Below are positions 8,001-14,935 of a DNA stretch of 18,752 nt, one piece after another. The stretch is taken from positions 1-18,752 of the forward strand of contig CALKAH010000268.1 of assembly GCA_937983315.1 (NCBI GenBank), given 5' to 3'. A program made the position numbers and the translations under genes. Each line of letters opens with the position of its first letter. Position 1 is the first letter of the stretch. The notes beneath the pieces were generated by a model. The model worked only from the letters and a program-made list of their open reading frames with translations, was not told the origin of the DNA and made no database searches. The stretch comes from an uncultured Acholeplasmataceae bacterium. Its GTDB lineage: Bacteria; Bacillota_I; Bacilli_A; Acholeplasmatales; Acholeplasmataceae.

Positions 8001-11000
8001 AACCTTGGGTTTGTCCAACCGTGACATCGGTAGAAATACTTGCGACGGGTAGATCTAAATCATTATCCGCAAGAACGACGAGTGCATCAATCATTTCATT
8101 GATTTCAGCAGTCGTTAACATCGTGGGCTGGAGTGGATCATAAGCATCATCAGGAATCACAACCGTGACACCTAAAACATCGACGATGTTATCTGTGATG
8201 AGTTGACGTATGATCAGAGATGAATTGGTCTTTAAACCTTGAGTTTGACCTACGGTGACATCGGTTGAAATACTTGCGACGGGTAGATTGAGATCATTAT
8301 CAGCAAGGACGACAAGTGCATCGATCATTTCACTGATTTCAGTTGAAGTAAACATCGTGGGTTGCAGTGGGTCATATGCATCATCTGGTATCGTCATTGT
8401 GACACCTAAAACATCCACGATATTGTCGGTGATGAGTTGGCGAATGATGAGTGATGTACTATCCTGTAAATCTTGAACTTGACCTACGGTCACATCGGTT
8501 GAAATCATCGCAACAGGTAATGCATCATTCTCATTGGCGAGAATATAGAGTGCATCAATCATTTCATTGATTTCAGTTGTGGTTAACATCGTCGGTTCTA
8601 GATCATCATAAGCATCAGCAGGAATCGATCCAGCACCTAAAATGTCAATGATATTATCGGAGATTAACTGGCGAATAATGAGTGATGTATTTGTCTTTAA
8701 GCCTTGAGTTTGACCTACAGTGACATCCGTCGAAATCGATGCAACAGGTAAGTTCAAATCATTATCTGCAAGAACAACCATCGCATCAATCATTTGATTG
8801 ATTTCTTCGTTCTTGAGTCTTGTCTTTTCAACATCAACATAAGCATTATCTGGAACAACAACCACGCTAGACAATGCAGAAATAATATTATCGGAAACTA
8901 ATTGTTTAATCAAATAGGAATTATTTGTCTTTAATTCAACAGCTTGTCCTACTTTCACATCCATTGAAATATCAGTGATCAATGAATTTGGATCATGATT
9001 TGCCAAAATGTTTAACGCATCAATGATTTCAGCAAGTTCTGCATCCGATAATCTTCTTAAAGGATCTGCTTGAGTCGTGCTTAATAAGACAACACCAGAA
9101 CTTGATGCAAGAGGATTGAGAGCTTCTTCTGGAATGTTACTTGCATTGATGGCATCGATGATCGCATCGGATAACATTTGCTTGATCGTCGCTGAACCTG
9201 TATCTGTTAAATCGAGATCATTGACTTGACCCACCGTTAATGTATCAATTTGATTAGCAATTTGAGTAACTGGTGTGTCAGGATCACCTGAAATCACAGC
9301 GAGTGCAGCCACAATCGCATCCAATTCTTCTTGTGTTAATAGACCGACACTTTCGTAAGCATCATCTGGTACATTTTCTGCACCCAACGCTTGAATGATT
9401 GCATCAGATAAGAGCGACTGAACAATTGCAGAATTGGTTTGATCGAGTAAGTCTTGAATTTGAGCAATCGTAATGGTATCTGGATCGGGTGCTTGACCTG
9501 TACCCAAATTAAAGATGTCAAGTGCAACAAAGATATCACTGATTTCACTCTTCTTCACCATACCTGCATATTCACCAGCAGTTTCAAGTGCCGTTGAAGG
9601 AATGGTGAAACTTGTTTCGGACTTGAGCATTAAATCAATGAATGTGTATAAATAATTGGATTCTAGAACTTCGGTGATTTCTGCACTGGTCTTTGATGTA
9701 ATCGTATCGATGGATATGTTATTTCCATCGAGCGTCGTAATACCTAAAACCTTGAGTCCATTAAAGATGGCTGCAAACTCATCATTGGTCAAACGATCGC
9801 GACCATCAATGGTTGTATAGGTTGAAACGGGTAGCACAAAATCAACCGGTTCAAAACGGTCTGCAGAAAGTAAGTCCAAAATGGCATCCGAGGTTAAAAT
9901 AATTGAAAGCTTATCTGCGATATATTTGGATGCGATAAAGCGATCAAAATCATCAACACCCGCAATATCATTTTGACCTGAAAGAGCAAGAATCGCTTCA
10001 ACATCAATATCGGTTCCTCCATCCAAACCAATCAGTTTAAAGGAAACCATAATTTGACGAAGTTCAGCTTTAGAAATAATGTCTTCTTCAACGCCTGCTA
10101 TTCCTTTAGCATCGCTTGGTGCGGTCATATCAAGATCAATACCATCACCAAAGGCATCACCTAAGAAACCACCGACGTAGTCACCAAAACCTTGATTTTC
10201 AAAAAGACGTCCCACAATCACATAGATAAAATCAGAATTTAAGAAGGTTGTAAAATCATCAGAAACCGCATAAGGATCGATCATACCTGGGAAGGTTTCA
10301 ATGCCAATCGTACTTGGATCGCCCAGTAAACTTAAGGAAACAACGATATTTCTAAATTCTTCTTTTGGAATACGTCCGACTTCAATCGGTTCATCGTCAA
10401 TGGCATTACCTAGCATCGCTGGATGAGGTGTGATATCAATGGTGATACTTCCACCACCAAATGATGTGGATAATGTATCATTGACAAAGTCATTGAGTCC
10501 ATCGATTTGAAGTGCTTTATCGAGGAAGGTATACAGAATACCCGAATCAAAGAAACGGTCTAAATCATCCATACCTGCATCAAGGTTTCTTCCGATCATG
10601 TTATTCAACATTTGAGGACCAAACGATGATAGATCACCGGTACTTGTAAGCTGCAAGCTTCTCACTGAAATGAGAAGTTTACCAATCTCATCGCCCTTAA
10701 CACCTTCTACATCCAAGAGTAAGGAATCAAGATCTAAGAAATCGGCAGGAGCTTGAATGAATGTTTGAGCTTCGTTGAGTTTTTGAATACCAAAACTCTT
10801 GATTTCTGGACTGAGTAAAGCTTCACTGATCACACCTTTAATCAAGGTGATATTACCAAAAGAAATGAGTGAATCATCACTTAAGTTATTATATGCAGGT
10901 AAAATGCCATCAGCAGATAGATTCGATGTCAACTCGGAAATGGTTGTATATTGCCATGTCGTGTTTAAATCATCGACTAAAATCGCTAAACCATTAATCA

Positions 11001-13920
11001 GTTCAACCAAAATGCCTTCTTTGAGCATAGAGCCATCGAGTGCAATATCGGGAACCTTAACGCTATAACCGCCTAAAGTAGCTTCTGTGGATGTGCCGAA
11101 AGTATCAATCACATTCTTTAATGATGATCTTAAGATCACTGAACTATCCAAACTGCCAAATGTTTCATCAGCCTTGATTGGATCAGCAAATTGTGTGATG
11201 AGTTCAATGTTAGCATCTGTTGGTGCAGCGGTGAATGCCATCACATCGTGATAGGAAAGTGTGAGTACGGTTGAACCTTCAAAGGATGCTGCTAAGTCGA
11301 AGACAGCACCTAAGAGAGCAGTAAGTTCATCTTTCCATGCTTCAGATTCAGGGGATGCATCAAGAAGTGATTGAGGAACACTCAAATACTGACTCATCGC
11401 TGGGTCATTTGCGTAATACTTAGCATTAAATGCAATATTTGCGAGTAATAATTCTGAATGGTTATTGTCTACTGTTGGCAAGAGATAGGATCTAAACTCA
11501 TCATCCGCAAACAGTGGTGCAAAATCAATCTCTTCATAAGTTGGATAGAGTGGTTTTTGTTCACTCACGTATTTTGCAACATAATAACCTAGACCAAGAA
11601 TGGATCCAATATCAGACCCTAATGAAACCGTATCAGGAACATAAATCTGTGCAATGCCCATGGTATCTCGAACATACTCTAAACCTGATTGACCCACACG
11701 ATTGATCAGTTGAAGACTTTCAAAGGATGTTTTCAGTTCTTCAAATTGAGTATTGGTTAATGTACCAAAGCCAGAGAATAATTCAAATTTGGATTCAGTA
11801 GTCATACCACTGAAGTTCGCGATTTCTGAAGCATTCGTAAAGATATACATTTTTTCAACAATATCTAAGATGGTATTGATTTCTTGGCCAACATTAAAAT
11901 CAACAACACCTGAGTCAGGATCTGAGATCAATGCTTCTTGTACAATACCAGCAATGGTTTGGTCGGAGACAAAACGTTCAACTAAGATCGGTGCTGCTAG
12001 TTCAAGTGCAGCATTCACAAGGGCACTTTCTTCAAAGATCTTACCGACGATTACTCTTACATTATCCATGTTGTTGACGACGACATCATCAACAAACGCT
12101 AGATAATCAGGATTATCACCAAGTAATTGAACAACACCCAATTGAACAGCAGTCTTATAAATATCACCAACATTCAAGATTTCGGCTTGCCAATCAATTT
12201 CAGAAAGTGCAGTTTCTAATTCACCAGCAAGTGTTTCATCGACTAAATCACCGACTTGTGTATAAAGCGCATAATCAACACCGACGGGTATTGTATTGAT
12301 TAATAATTCAAGATCAACAATCTTTTCTAAAAGATTATCAATCCATTCTTCATTTTGAGCAGCAAGAAAAGCCTCAGGATCTGAGGTCGATATGAGCTGT
12401 CTTAAGTTCACATCACCAAATTCATCGGTATAGATCGATTCAATAAGGAGTGCTAAACGTGCAAATTCACCGTCTTCACCATTGAAGAAGCTTTCACTTT
12501 CTATCAAGAATGCTAAACGATCTTCAAGATAAGCTTGTCTTTCTTCAGGAGCAATCCATGTGAGTTGATCTTGCACCGCTTGAAGGGTTGTTGCATATTC
12601 AGCACCTACTGAAACTAAGTCGAGGAGTTGAATATTACCGATTGCTCGAATAACGTCTGCTAATAGAACACCTTGTTCAGGTGTTAAATCAAGGAGTAAA
12701 TTGGGGTCAGACATATACGTTTGGAGTTCTTCGACTGATCCAAATGCTAATACTGCGTTAATAATGGCTTGTATATTATCAAACTCACCATTCCAATCGA
12801 TTGCTTGAAGTTGTTCTAGTCCAACTTCTGCCATTTCTTCGGTGATGCCTGCGGGTAAGCTATCTTTGAATTGATCATATCCAAAGGCTGCAGCTGTTGG
12901 AATCATGTAGGCAATTAAGTCTGAATTCTTTAAATAATTAAAGACGACATCGACATCAGCGAGTTTTTCTTCATTGAGTTGAGATAAGTCAAATCCATCA
13001 TCGAGATATCCTCCATCATAGACAGTACGCGTAATTTGAAGGATGCCTTCCATTTCGTTGATCCAATTGATGTCAGTGACTTGATCGCCTTGTTTAACTT
13101 GTGTTGTAAAAAGACGATCAAAGATATAGCGATCCAAAGGTTTTCCTGAAATGGTGATTTGTTTGACCATCGCACCTAAACCTTGGGCATTCATTTCATC
13201 GATTTGAGCTAAGTAATCATCCACCATATCACCCATACCCTCAAAACCAGGTAAACCGATGGCGAGTGGTGTTGCATCTTGACCCTGATGGGTCTGTTGG
13301 GTTGTATCGACGGTAAGGAAACCGGAAATAATCAAAAGCGGTAATAACATGATAAAAGCAACCAAAAGACCTTGAAGGGATCCCATAAATCCACCAACAA
13401 AACGACCTAAGAATGTTTTCTTTAATCGCTTTGAGGGGACAAACTTCTTTTTCCCTTCAGACATTGATTGCTCTTCATACTTTTCATTTTGACGTCTTAA
13501 TAATGCTTTTTTAATACCAAAACTCCAGATAGGTCTAAAAATGATGAGTGTCAATAGACCTTTAACCAGTGGGTAAAGAATAATGAAACCAGTAATACGA
13601 AGGATCAAATCCACGACTGCAATGGCAAACGCGGCTAAAACAGGATCAGCTGCATAGGTCATCACTTGTGCAGGAATGATTCCACCCGCATAACCATTGA
13701 TCATGTCTAATAGACTCACCAGTGTAAATGTATCCGATAAAATCAAGTTGAGTGAGATGAATGAGATCAAAAACAAACTAATAAAGGTCGTGATAAACGC
13801 GACGATCGTAAAGTAAGTCGACTTGGAACCTCCCCTCAAAAACCCCAGTAGGAAGTATATCACGACATAGAAGCCGACGATACCCCATTGGAGAATCAGT
13901 AATGATGGTAATGATGGCAT
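5083..13920 (-). CDS. Giant CvpA-anchored modular repeat surface protein (2945 aa)
   Basis: I do not recognise a named family for the whole protein. Residues 1-205 resemble the CvpA/colicin V production membrane family: spans at about 8-28, 37-61, 94-128 and 174-203, a basic loop at 129-172, and GRFVGGFMGSLQGLLVAF typical of the last CvpA helix. The positive-inside rule puts the N-terminus and the roughly 2740-residue C-terminal part outside. The exterior is acidic, contains no cysteine that I could find, and is built of helical modules: a helix like LTxxEIxxMIDAL, a TVGQT-type turn, a helix like NSLIIRQLITDNIVD, then IPDDAY. Clear copies fill residues 1527-2651. Divergent copies recur near 1075, 1182, 1281, 1376 and 1456, and again in the tail to the C-terminus. 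There is no LPXTG motif or C-terminal anchor. ATG 13920 is preferred to TTG 13944 (see ribosome binding site). It is a single-gene transcript. Adhesin, filament or S-layer-like coat are guesses. Confidence 0.9.
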   Translation of the reverse strand: MPSLPSLLILQWGIVGFYVVIYFLLGFLRGGSKSTYFTIVAFITTFISLFLISFISLNLILSDTFTLVSLLDMINGYAGGIIPAQVMTYAADPVLAAFAIAVVDLILRITGFIILYPLVKGLLTLIIFRPIWSFGIKKALLRRQNEKYEEQSMSEGKKKFVPSKRLKKTFLGRFVGGFMGSLQGLLVAFIMLLPLLIISGFLTVDTTQQTHQGQDATPLAIGLPGFEGMGDMVDDYLAQIDEMNAQGLGAMVKQITISGKPLDRYIFDRLFTTQVKQGDQVTDINWINEMEGILQITRTVYDGGYLDDGFDLSQLNEEKLADVDVVFNYLKNSDLIAYMIPTAAAFGYDQFKDSLPAGITEEMAEVGLEQLQAIDWNGEFDNIQAIINAVLAFGSVEELQTYMSDPNLLLDLTPEQGVLLADVIRAIGNIQLLDLVSVGAEYATTLQAVQDQLTWIAPEERQAYLEDRLAFLIESESFFNGEDGEFARLALLIESIYTDEFGDVNLRQLISTSDPEAFLAAQNEEWIDNLLEKIVDLELLINTIPVGVDYALYTQVGDLVDETLAGELETALSEIDWQAEILNVGDIYKTAVQLGVVQLLGDNPDYLAFVDDVVVNNMDNVRVIVGKIFEESALVNAALELAAPILVERFVSDQTIAGIVQEALISDPDSGVVDFNVGQEINTILDIVEKMYIFTNASEIANFSGMTTESKFELFSGFGTLTNTQFEELKTSFESLQLINRVGQSGLEYVRDTMGIAQIYVPDTVSLGSDIGSILGLGYYVAKYVSEQKPLYPTYEEIDFAPLFADDEFRSYLLPTVDNNHSELLLANIAFNAKYYANDPAMSQYLSVPQSLLDASPESEAWKDELTALLGAVFDLAASFEGSTVLTLSYHDVMAFTAAPTDANIELITQFADPIKADETFGSLDSSVILRSSLKNVIDTFGTSTEATLGGYSVKVPDIALDGSMLKEGILVELINGLAILVDDLNTTWQYTTISELTSNLSADGILPAYNNLSDDSLISFGNITLIKGVISEALLSPEIKSFGIQKLNEAQTFIQAPADFLDLDSLLLDVEGVKGDEIGKLLISVRSLQLTSTGDLSSFGPQMLNNMIGRNLDAGMDDLDRFFDSGILYTFLDKALQIDGLNDFVNDTLSTSFGGGSITIDITPHPAMLGNAIDDEPIEVGRIPKEEFRNIVVSLSLLGDPSTIGIETFPGMIDPYAVSDDFTTFLNSDFIYVIVGRLFENQGFGDYVGGFLGDAFGDGIDLDMTAPSDAKGIAGVEEDIISKAELRQIMVSFKLIGLDGGTDIDVEAILALSGQNDIAGVDDFDRFIASKYIADKLSIILTSDAILDLLSADRFEPVDFVLPVSTYTTIDGRDRLTNDEFAAIFNGLKVLGITTLDGNNISIDTITSKTSAEITEVLESNYLYTFIDLMLKSETSFTIPSTALETAGEYAGMVKKSEISDIFVALDIFNLGTGQAPDPDTITIAQIQDLLDQTNSAIVQSLLSDAIIQALGAENVPDDAYESVGLLTQEELDAIVAALAVISGDPDTPVTQIANQIDTLTVGQVNDLDLTDTGSATIKQMLSDAIIDAINASNIPEEALNPLASSSGVVLLSTTQADPLRRLSDAELAEIIDALNILANHDPNSLITDISMDVKVGQAVELKTNNSYLIKQLVSDNIISALSSVVVVPDNAYVDVEKTRLKNEEINQMIDAMVVLADNDLNLPVASISTDVTVGQTQGLKTNTSLIIRQLISDNIIDILGAGSIPADAYDDLEPTMLTTTEINEMIDALYILANENDALPVAMISTDVTVGQVQDLQDSTSLIIRQLITDNIVDVLGVTMTIPDDAYDPLQPTMFTSTEISEMIDALVVLADNDLNLPVASISTDVTVGQTQGLKTNSSLIIRQLITDNIVDVLGVTVVIPDDAYDPLQPTMLTTAEINEMIDALVVLADNDLDLPVASISTDVTVGQTQGLKTNSSLIIRQLITDNIEDVLGATVSIHADAYDDLQPTMLTTTEISEMIDALVVLADGDLNLPVASISTDVTVGQTQNLKTNQSLIIRQLITDNIEDVLSLTVVFPAEAYDTTYPTMLTTDEISEMIDALYELSDENPNLPVASISTNVTVGQTQSLKENTSLIINQLISDKIVDTLSVTNTIPDEAYVNPITKVILKDSEIDNMIDALYVLADGDDDMLVVNVPTDVTIGQLKTLSDSTSIIIQRLITDSIVDSVQLNYFPDTAYVNDTPGNQLKAAEIDNMILALEVLAGSVLPGDRDHIKVSAVSVNPTVGMTQELNDNASVIINQLISEAIVDALSTSTIPDDAYMNPVTKVTLTDTEMDEMIDALLILANNDPDVLISNISTDVTVGQTQDLKLNQSLIIRQLISDAIVDSVGLTATIPDDAYIDEITKERLTDTEINHMIDALLILADGNESLLVSAISTDITIGQLNDLTLSNSLIMKQLISDSIIDAVGLAKVPDDAYIDDTPGNLLKPAEISDMVDALRILAYDPLDPLADVDLVKVSDISINVTVGQTQDLKTNDSVIIKQIISDSIVDMLTAPKIRVTAYINSDPNLRLTNDEIGYMIDALLILSGNDEDMLVTNIVVTESTLSVSTLQSFDENSIILNRLISNAIIDGLGSDDIPDESYEDDVLKTDIIRAEIDALLEALDILGIGTSGAGGIGMAQLTFADLDLVVAIGTTDLVNYPLGFSPIVVHILSAPMISAVTDVRSGHDYGVPTTAYRNDNDLLHAEIEGLVAALKAIRDTSDTPSDIGNDSLTVLYVVNNILDPNAFSGNLITDLIAIDGLIVYRLISKGINDSLIDTEPSHVTDINARNYDPGLPGSPVIYDIKITEMQHISESMAILGIDSVADLGSMTTANLTGKTAQDLENLVEATVMPESDANTIIYYLISKTLDPTNSNPFLTDSDYVMDGATRLRLKRTTIVDLLD
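5968..9342 (-). repeat. Array of 14 related coding modules (77-96 aa each)
   Basis: Read along the gene, module boundaries are 9342, 9054, 8820, 8589, 8355, 8121, 7887, 7653, 7416, 7182, 6933, 6696, 6462 and 6207, ending at 5968. Lengths in codons are 96, 78, 77, 78, 78, 78, 78, 79, 78, 83, 79, 78, 85 and 80. Every unit holds an EI(x)nMIDAL-type helix, most hold T(V/I)GQ, all hold a SLII(x)QLISD-type helix, and nearly all end in PD(x)AY. These are protein modules, not short direct repeats. Confidence 0.93.
7417..9054 (-). repeat. High-identity core of the module array (seven units, about 234 bp period)
   Basis: Units starting at 9054, 8820, 8589, 8355, 8121, 7887 and 7653 are 234, 231, 234, 234, 234, 234 and 237 bp long. 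The units at 8355 and 8121 differ at 11 of 78 residues by my alignment. The string VASISTDVTVGQTQ is identical in four units. Many third codon positions differ between them. Confidence 0.9.
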
Positions 13921-13926
13921 AAAGAT

Positions 13927-13935
13927 CCCGCCTTT
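13927..13935 (-). promoter_or_regulatory. Ribosome binding site deciding the giant-gene start
   Basis: Read on the - strand, AAAGGCGGG lies six bases before the ATG at 13920. The longer in-frame TTG start (13944) would place this site inside the coding sequence and would begin almost at the predicted transcription start. Confidence 0.8.
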
Positions 13936-13956
13936 CTCATTCAATTGGTTATCATC

Positions 13957-13985
13957 ATTTTATCAAAAAAGACGCTATAACTCAA
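13957..13985 (-). promoter_or_regulatory. Promoter of the giant surface-protein gene
   Basis: On the - strand TTGAGT (13980-13985) and TAAAAT (13957-13962) are separated by exactly 17 bases. This gives a start near 13950 and a leader of about 30 bases. The element lies over the 3' arm and T-run of the upstream gene's terminator. Confidence 0.6.
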
Positions 13986-14037
13986 TGAATTAAACTATGT
14001 TTACTTCATCATAGCACCATTCATAGGGTTGCGTCTT
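13965..14037 (-). terminator. Long terminator hairpin after the cation transporter gene
   Basis: On the - strand AAGACGC (14031-14037) pairs with GCGTCTT (13969-13975), followed by a six-T run. Inside, ATGAAT pairs with ATTCAT, CTATG pairs with CATAG, and four of five further bases pair, so the 69-base element can fold as one long imperfect rod. It begins eight bases after the transporter stop. Confidence 0.75.
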
Positions 14038-14044
14038 CTATTTC

Positions 14045-14935
14045 TTATAAATTTCGTTCAGGATTGACGTGAACCATGCAATGAATCACATCTGGGAAAA
14101 CATCTTCAACACGATGATGAACTGTTTCTGCGATTTTGTGTGCGTGCTCTAAGGTGTGAGATGAACGCACGGAGATTTCAACATCGACATAACGCTGTGT
14201 CATGTGTTTTCTAACCTTAAGATCATCAACTTTTAAGACACCTTCAATGGAGAGGATGACACCATAGATGGATTTGATTTCATCTTTGGATGGTGCTTGA
14301 TCGGTTAAAAATGAGACCGACTCACCAATGATCTGTATCGCAAGTCTCATAATAAAAAGACCGATAATCATTGCTGCAATATCATCAAACATGACATAGC
14401 CAAATTGAGTGATGGCTAAGCCGATGACTGAGAAGCTTGTCGCGTATACATCGATTAAATGGTTTTTCGCATCCGCTTTAATCGTTGGGCTTGCATAGCG
14501 TTCACCCACTTTGATGTAATAGCGATACAATCCCAATTTAACAAGTAAAGCAACAATCGATACTACGACCGTTAGCACATGAGGTGCTTCGCTTATGCCT
14601 GGATTGTTGATATGTCCGATGATCAATACGATGGAATCCACCATGATATATAAGGCTGTTCCGAAAAAGATGATACCTAATACAAAGTACGCGAGTCCTT
14701 CATATTTTTCGTGACCATAGGGATGGTCATAATCAGGTTTTTGAGTCGCTAATCTTAAAACGACCAAAATCATGAGACTGATGAAGACATCGGATGCTGA
14801 GTTAAGACCATCACTGACCAGTGCTGCAGCATGTCCCCAAAATCCAAATCCAAGTTTGATGGTCGCTAAAAAGAGGTTAACGATTAACCCTAATCGAACC
14901 GCTTGTAAAATCTCTTTACGTGTTTCTTTCGTCAT
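14045..14935 (-). CDS. Cation diffusion facilitator (CDF) metal exporter
   Basis: Proton-coupled efflux pump for a divalent metal, in the cytoplasmic membrane. The 296 residues form six predicted spans and a C-terminal cytoplasmic domain (about 210-296) rich in His (HAHKIAETVHHR), which in CDF proteins dimerises and senses metal. HPYGHEKYE (71-79) is the typical loop after span 2. The transport site reads N45-x3-D49 in span 2 (SDGLNSASD) and N158-x3-D162 in span 5 (DAKNHLID). Asn replaces the His that typifies zinc exporters; in characterised MntE-type manganese exporters Asn occurs at the span 2 position. I therefore infer manganese or broad specificity, with moderate doubt. The ATG has AAGGAGA upstream and overlaps the end of dnaE by 20 bases, so the two are co-transcribed and probably coupled. 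Confidence 0.93.
   Translation of the reverse strand: MTKETRKEILQAVRLGLIVNLFLATIKLGFGFWGHAAALVSDGLNSASDVFISLMILVVLRLATQKPDYDHPYGHEKYEGLAYFVLGIIFFGTALYIMVDSIVLIIGHINNPGISEAPHVLTVVVSIVALLVKLGLYRYYIKVGERYASPTIKADAKNHLIDVYATSFSVIGLAITQFGYVMFDDIAAMIIGLFIMRLAIQIIGESVSFLTDQAPSKDEIKSIYGVILSIEGVLKVDDLKVRKHMTQRYVDVEISVRSSHTLEHAHKIAETVHHRVEDVFPDVIHCMVHVNPERNL

Noticed and set aside
5968..9342. CRISPR array or other short-repeat locus
   Set aside because: The period is about 234 bp, the frame stays open throughout and similarity is strongest at protein level; there are no identical short repeats with unique spacers.
5968..9342. EF-hand or dockerin-like calcium modules (helix, then ADNDLNLP)
   Set aside because: The acidic loop lacks the spaced ligands and final Glu of an EF-hand, and no helix follows in register; the resemblance is superficial.
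6527..12106. Plus-strand open frames antisense to the giant gene
   Set aside because: They are shadows: none has a ribosome site, and their sequence is the complement of the repeated helices, with low-complexity Ser/Ile content.
13921..13944. TTG at 13944 as start of the giant gene
   Set aside because: It would place the strong AAAGGCGGG site inside the gene, and the added residues are that site translated.
13965..14037. Riboswitch or T-box leader for the giant gene
   Set aside because: At 69 bases it is too short for a T-box, no known conserved motif is visible, and the candidate promoter of the giant gene fires downstream of it; a terminator explains it.
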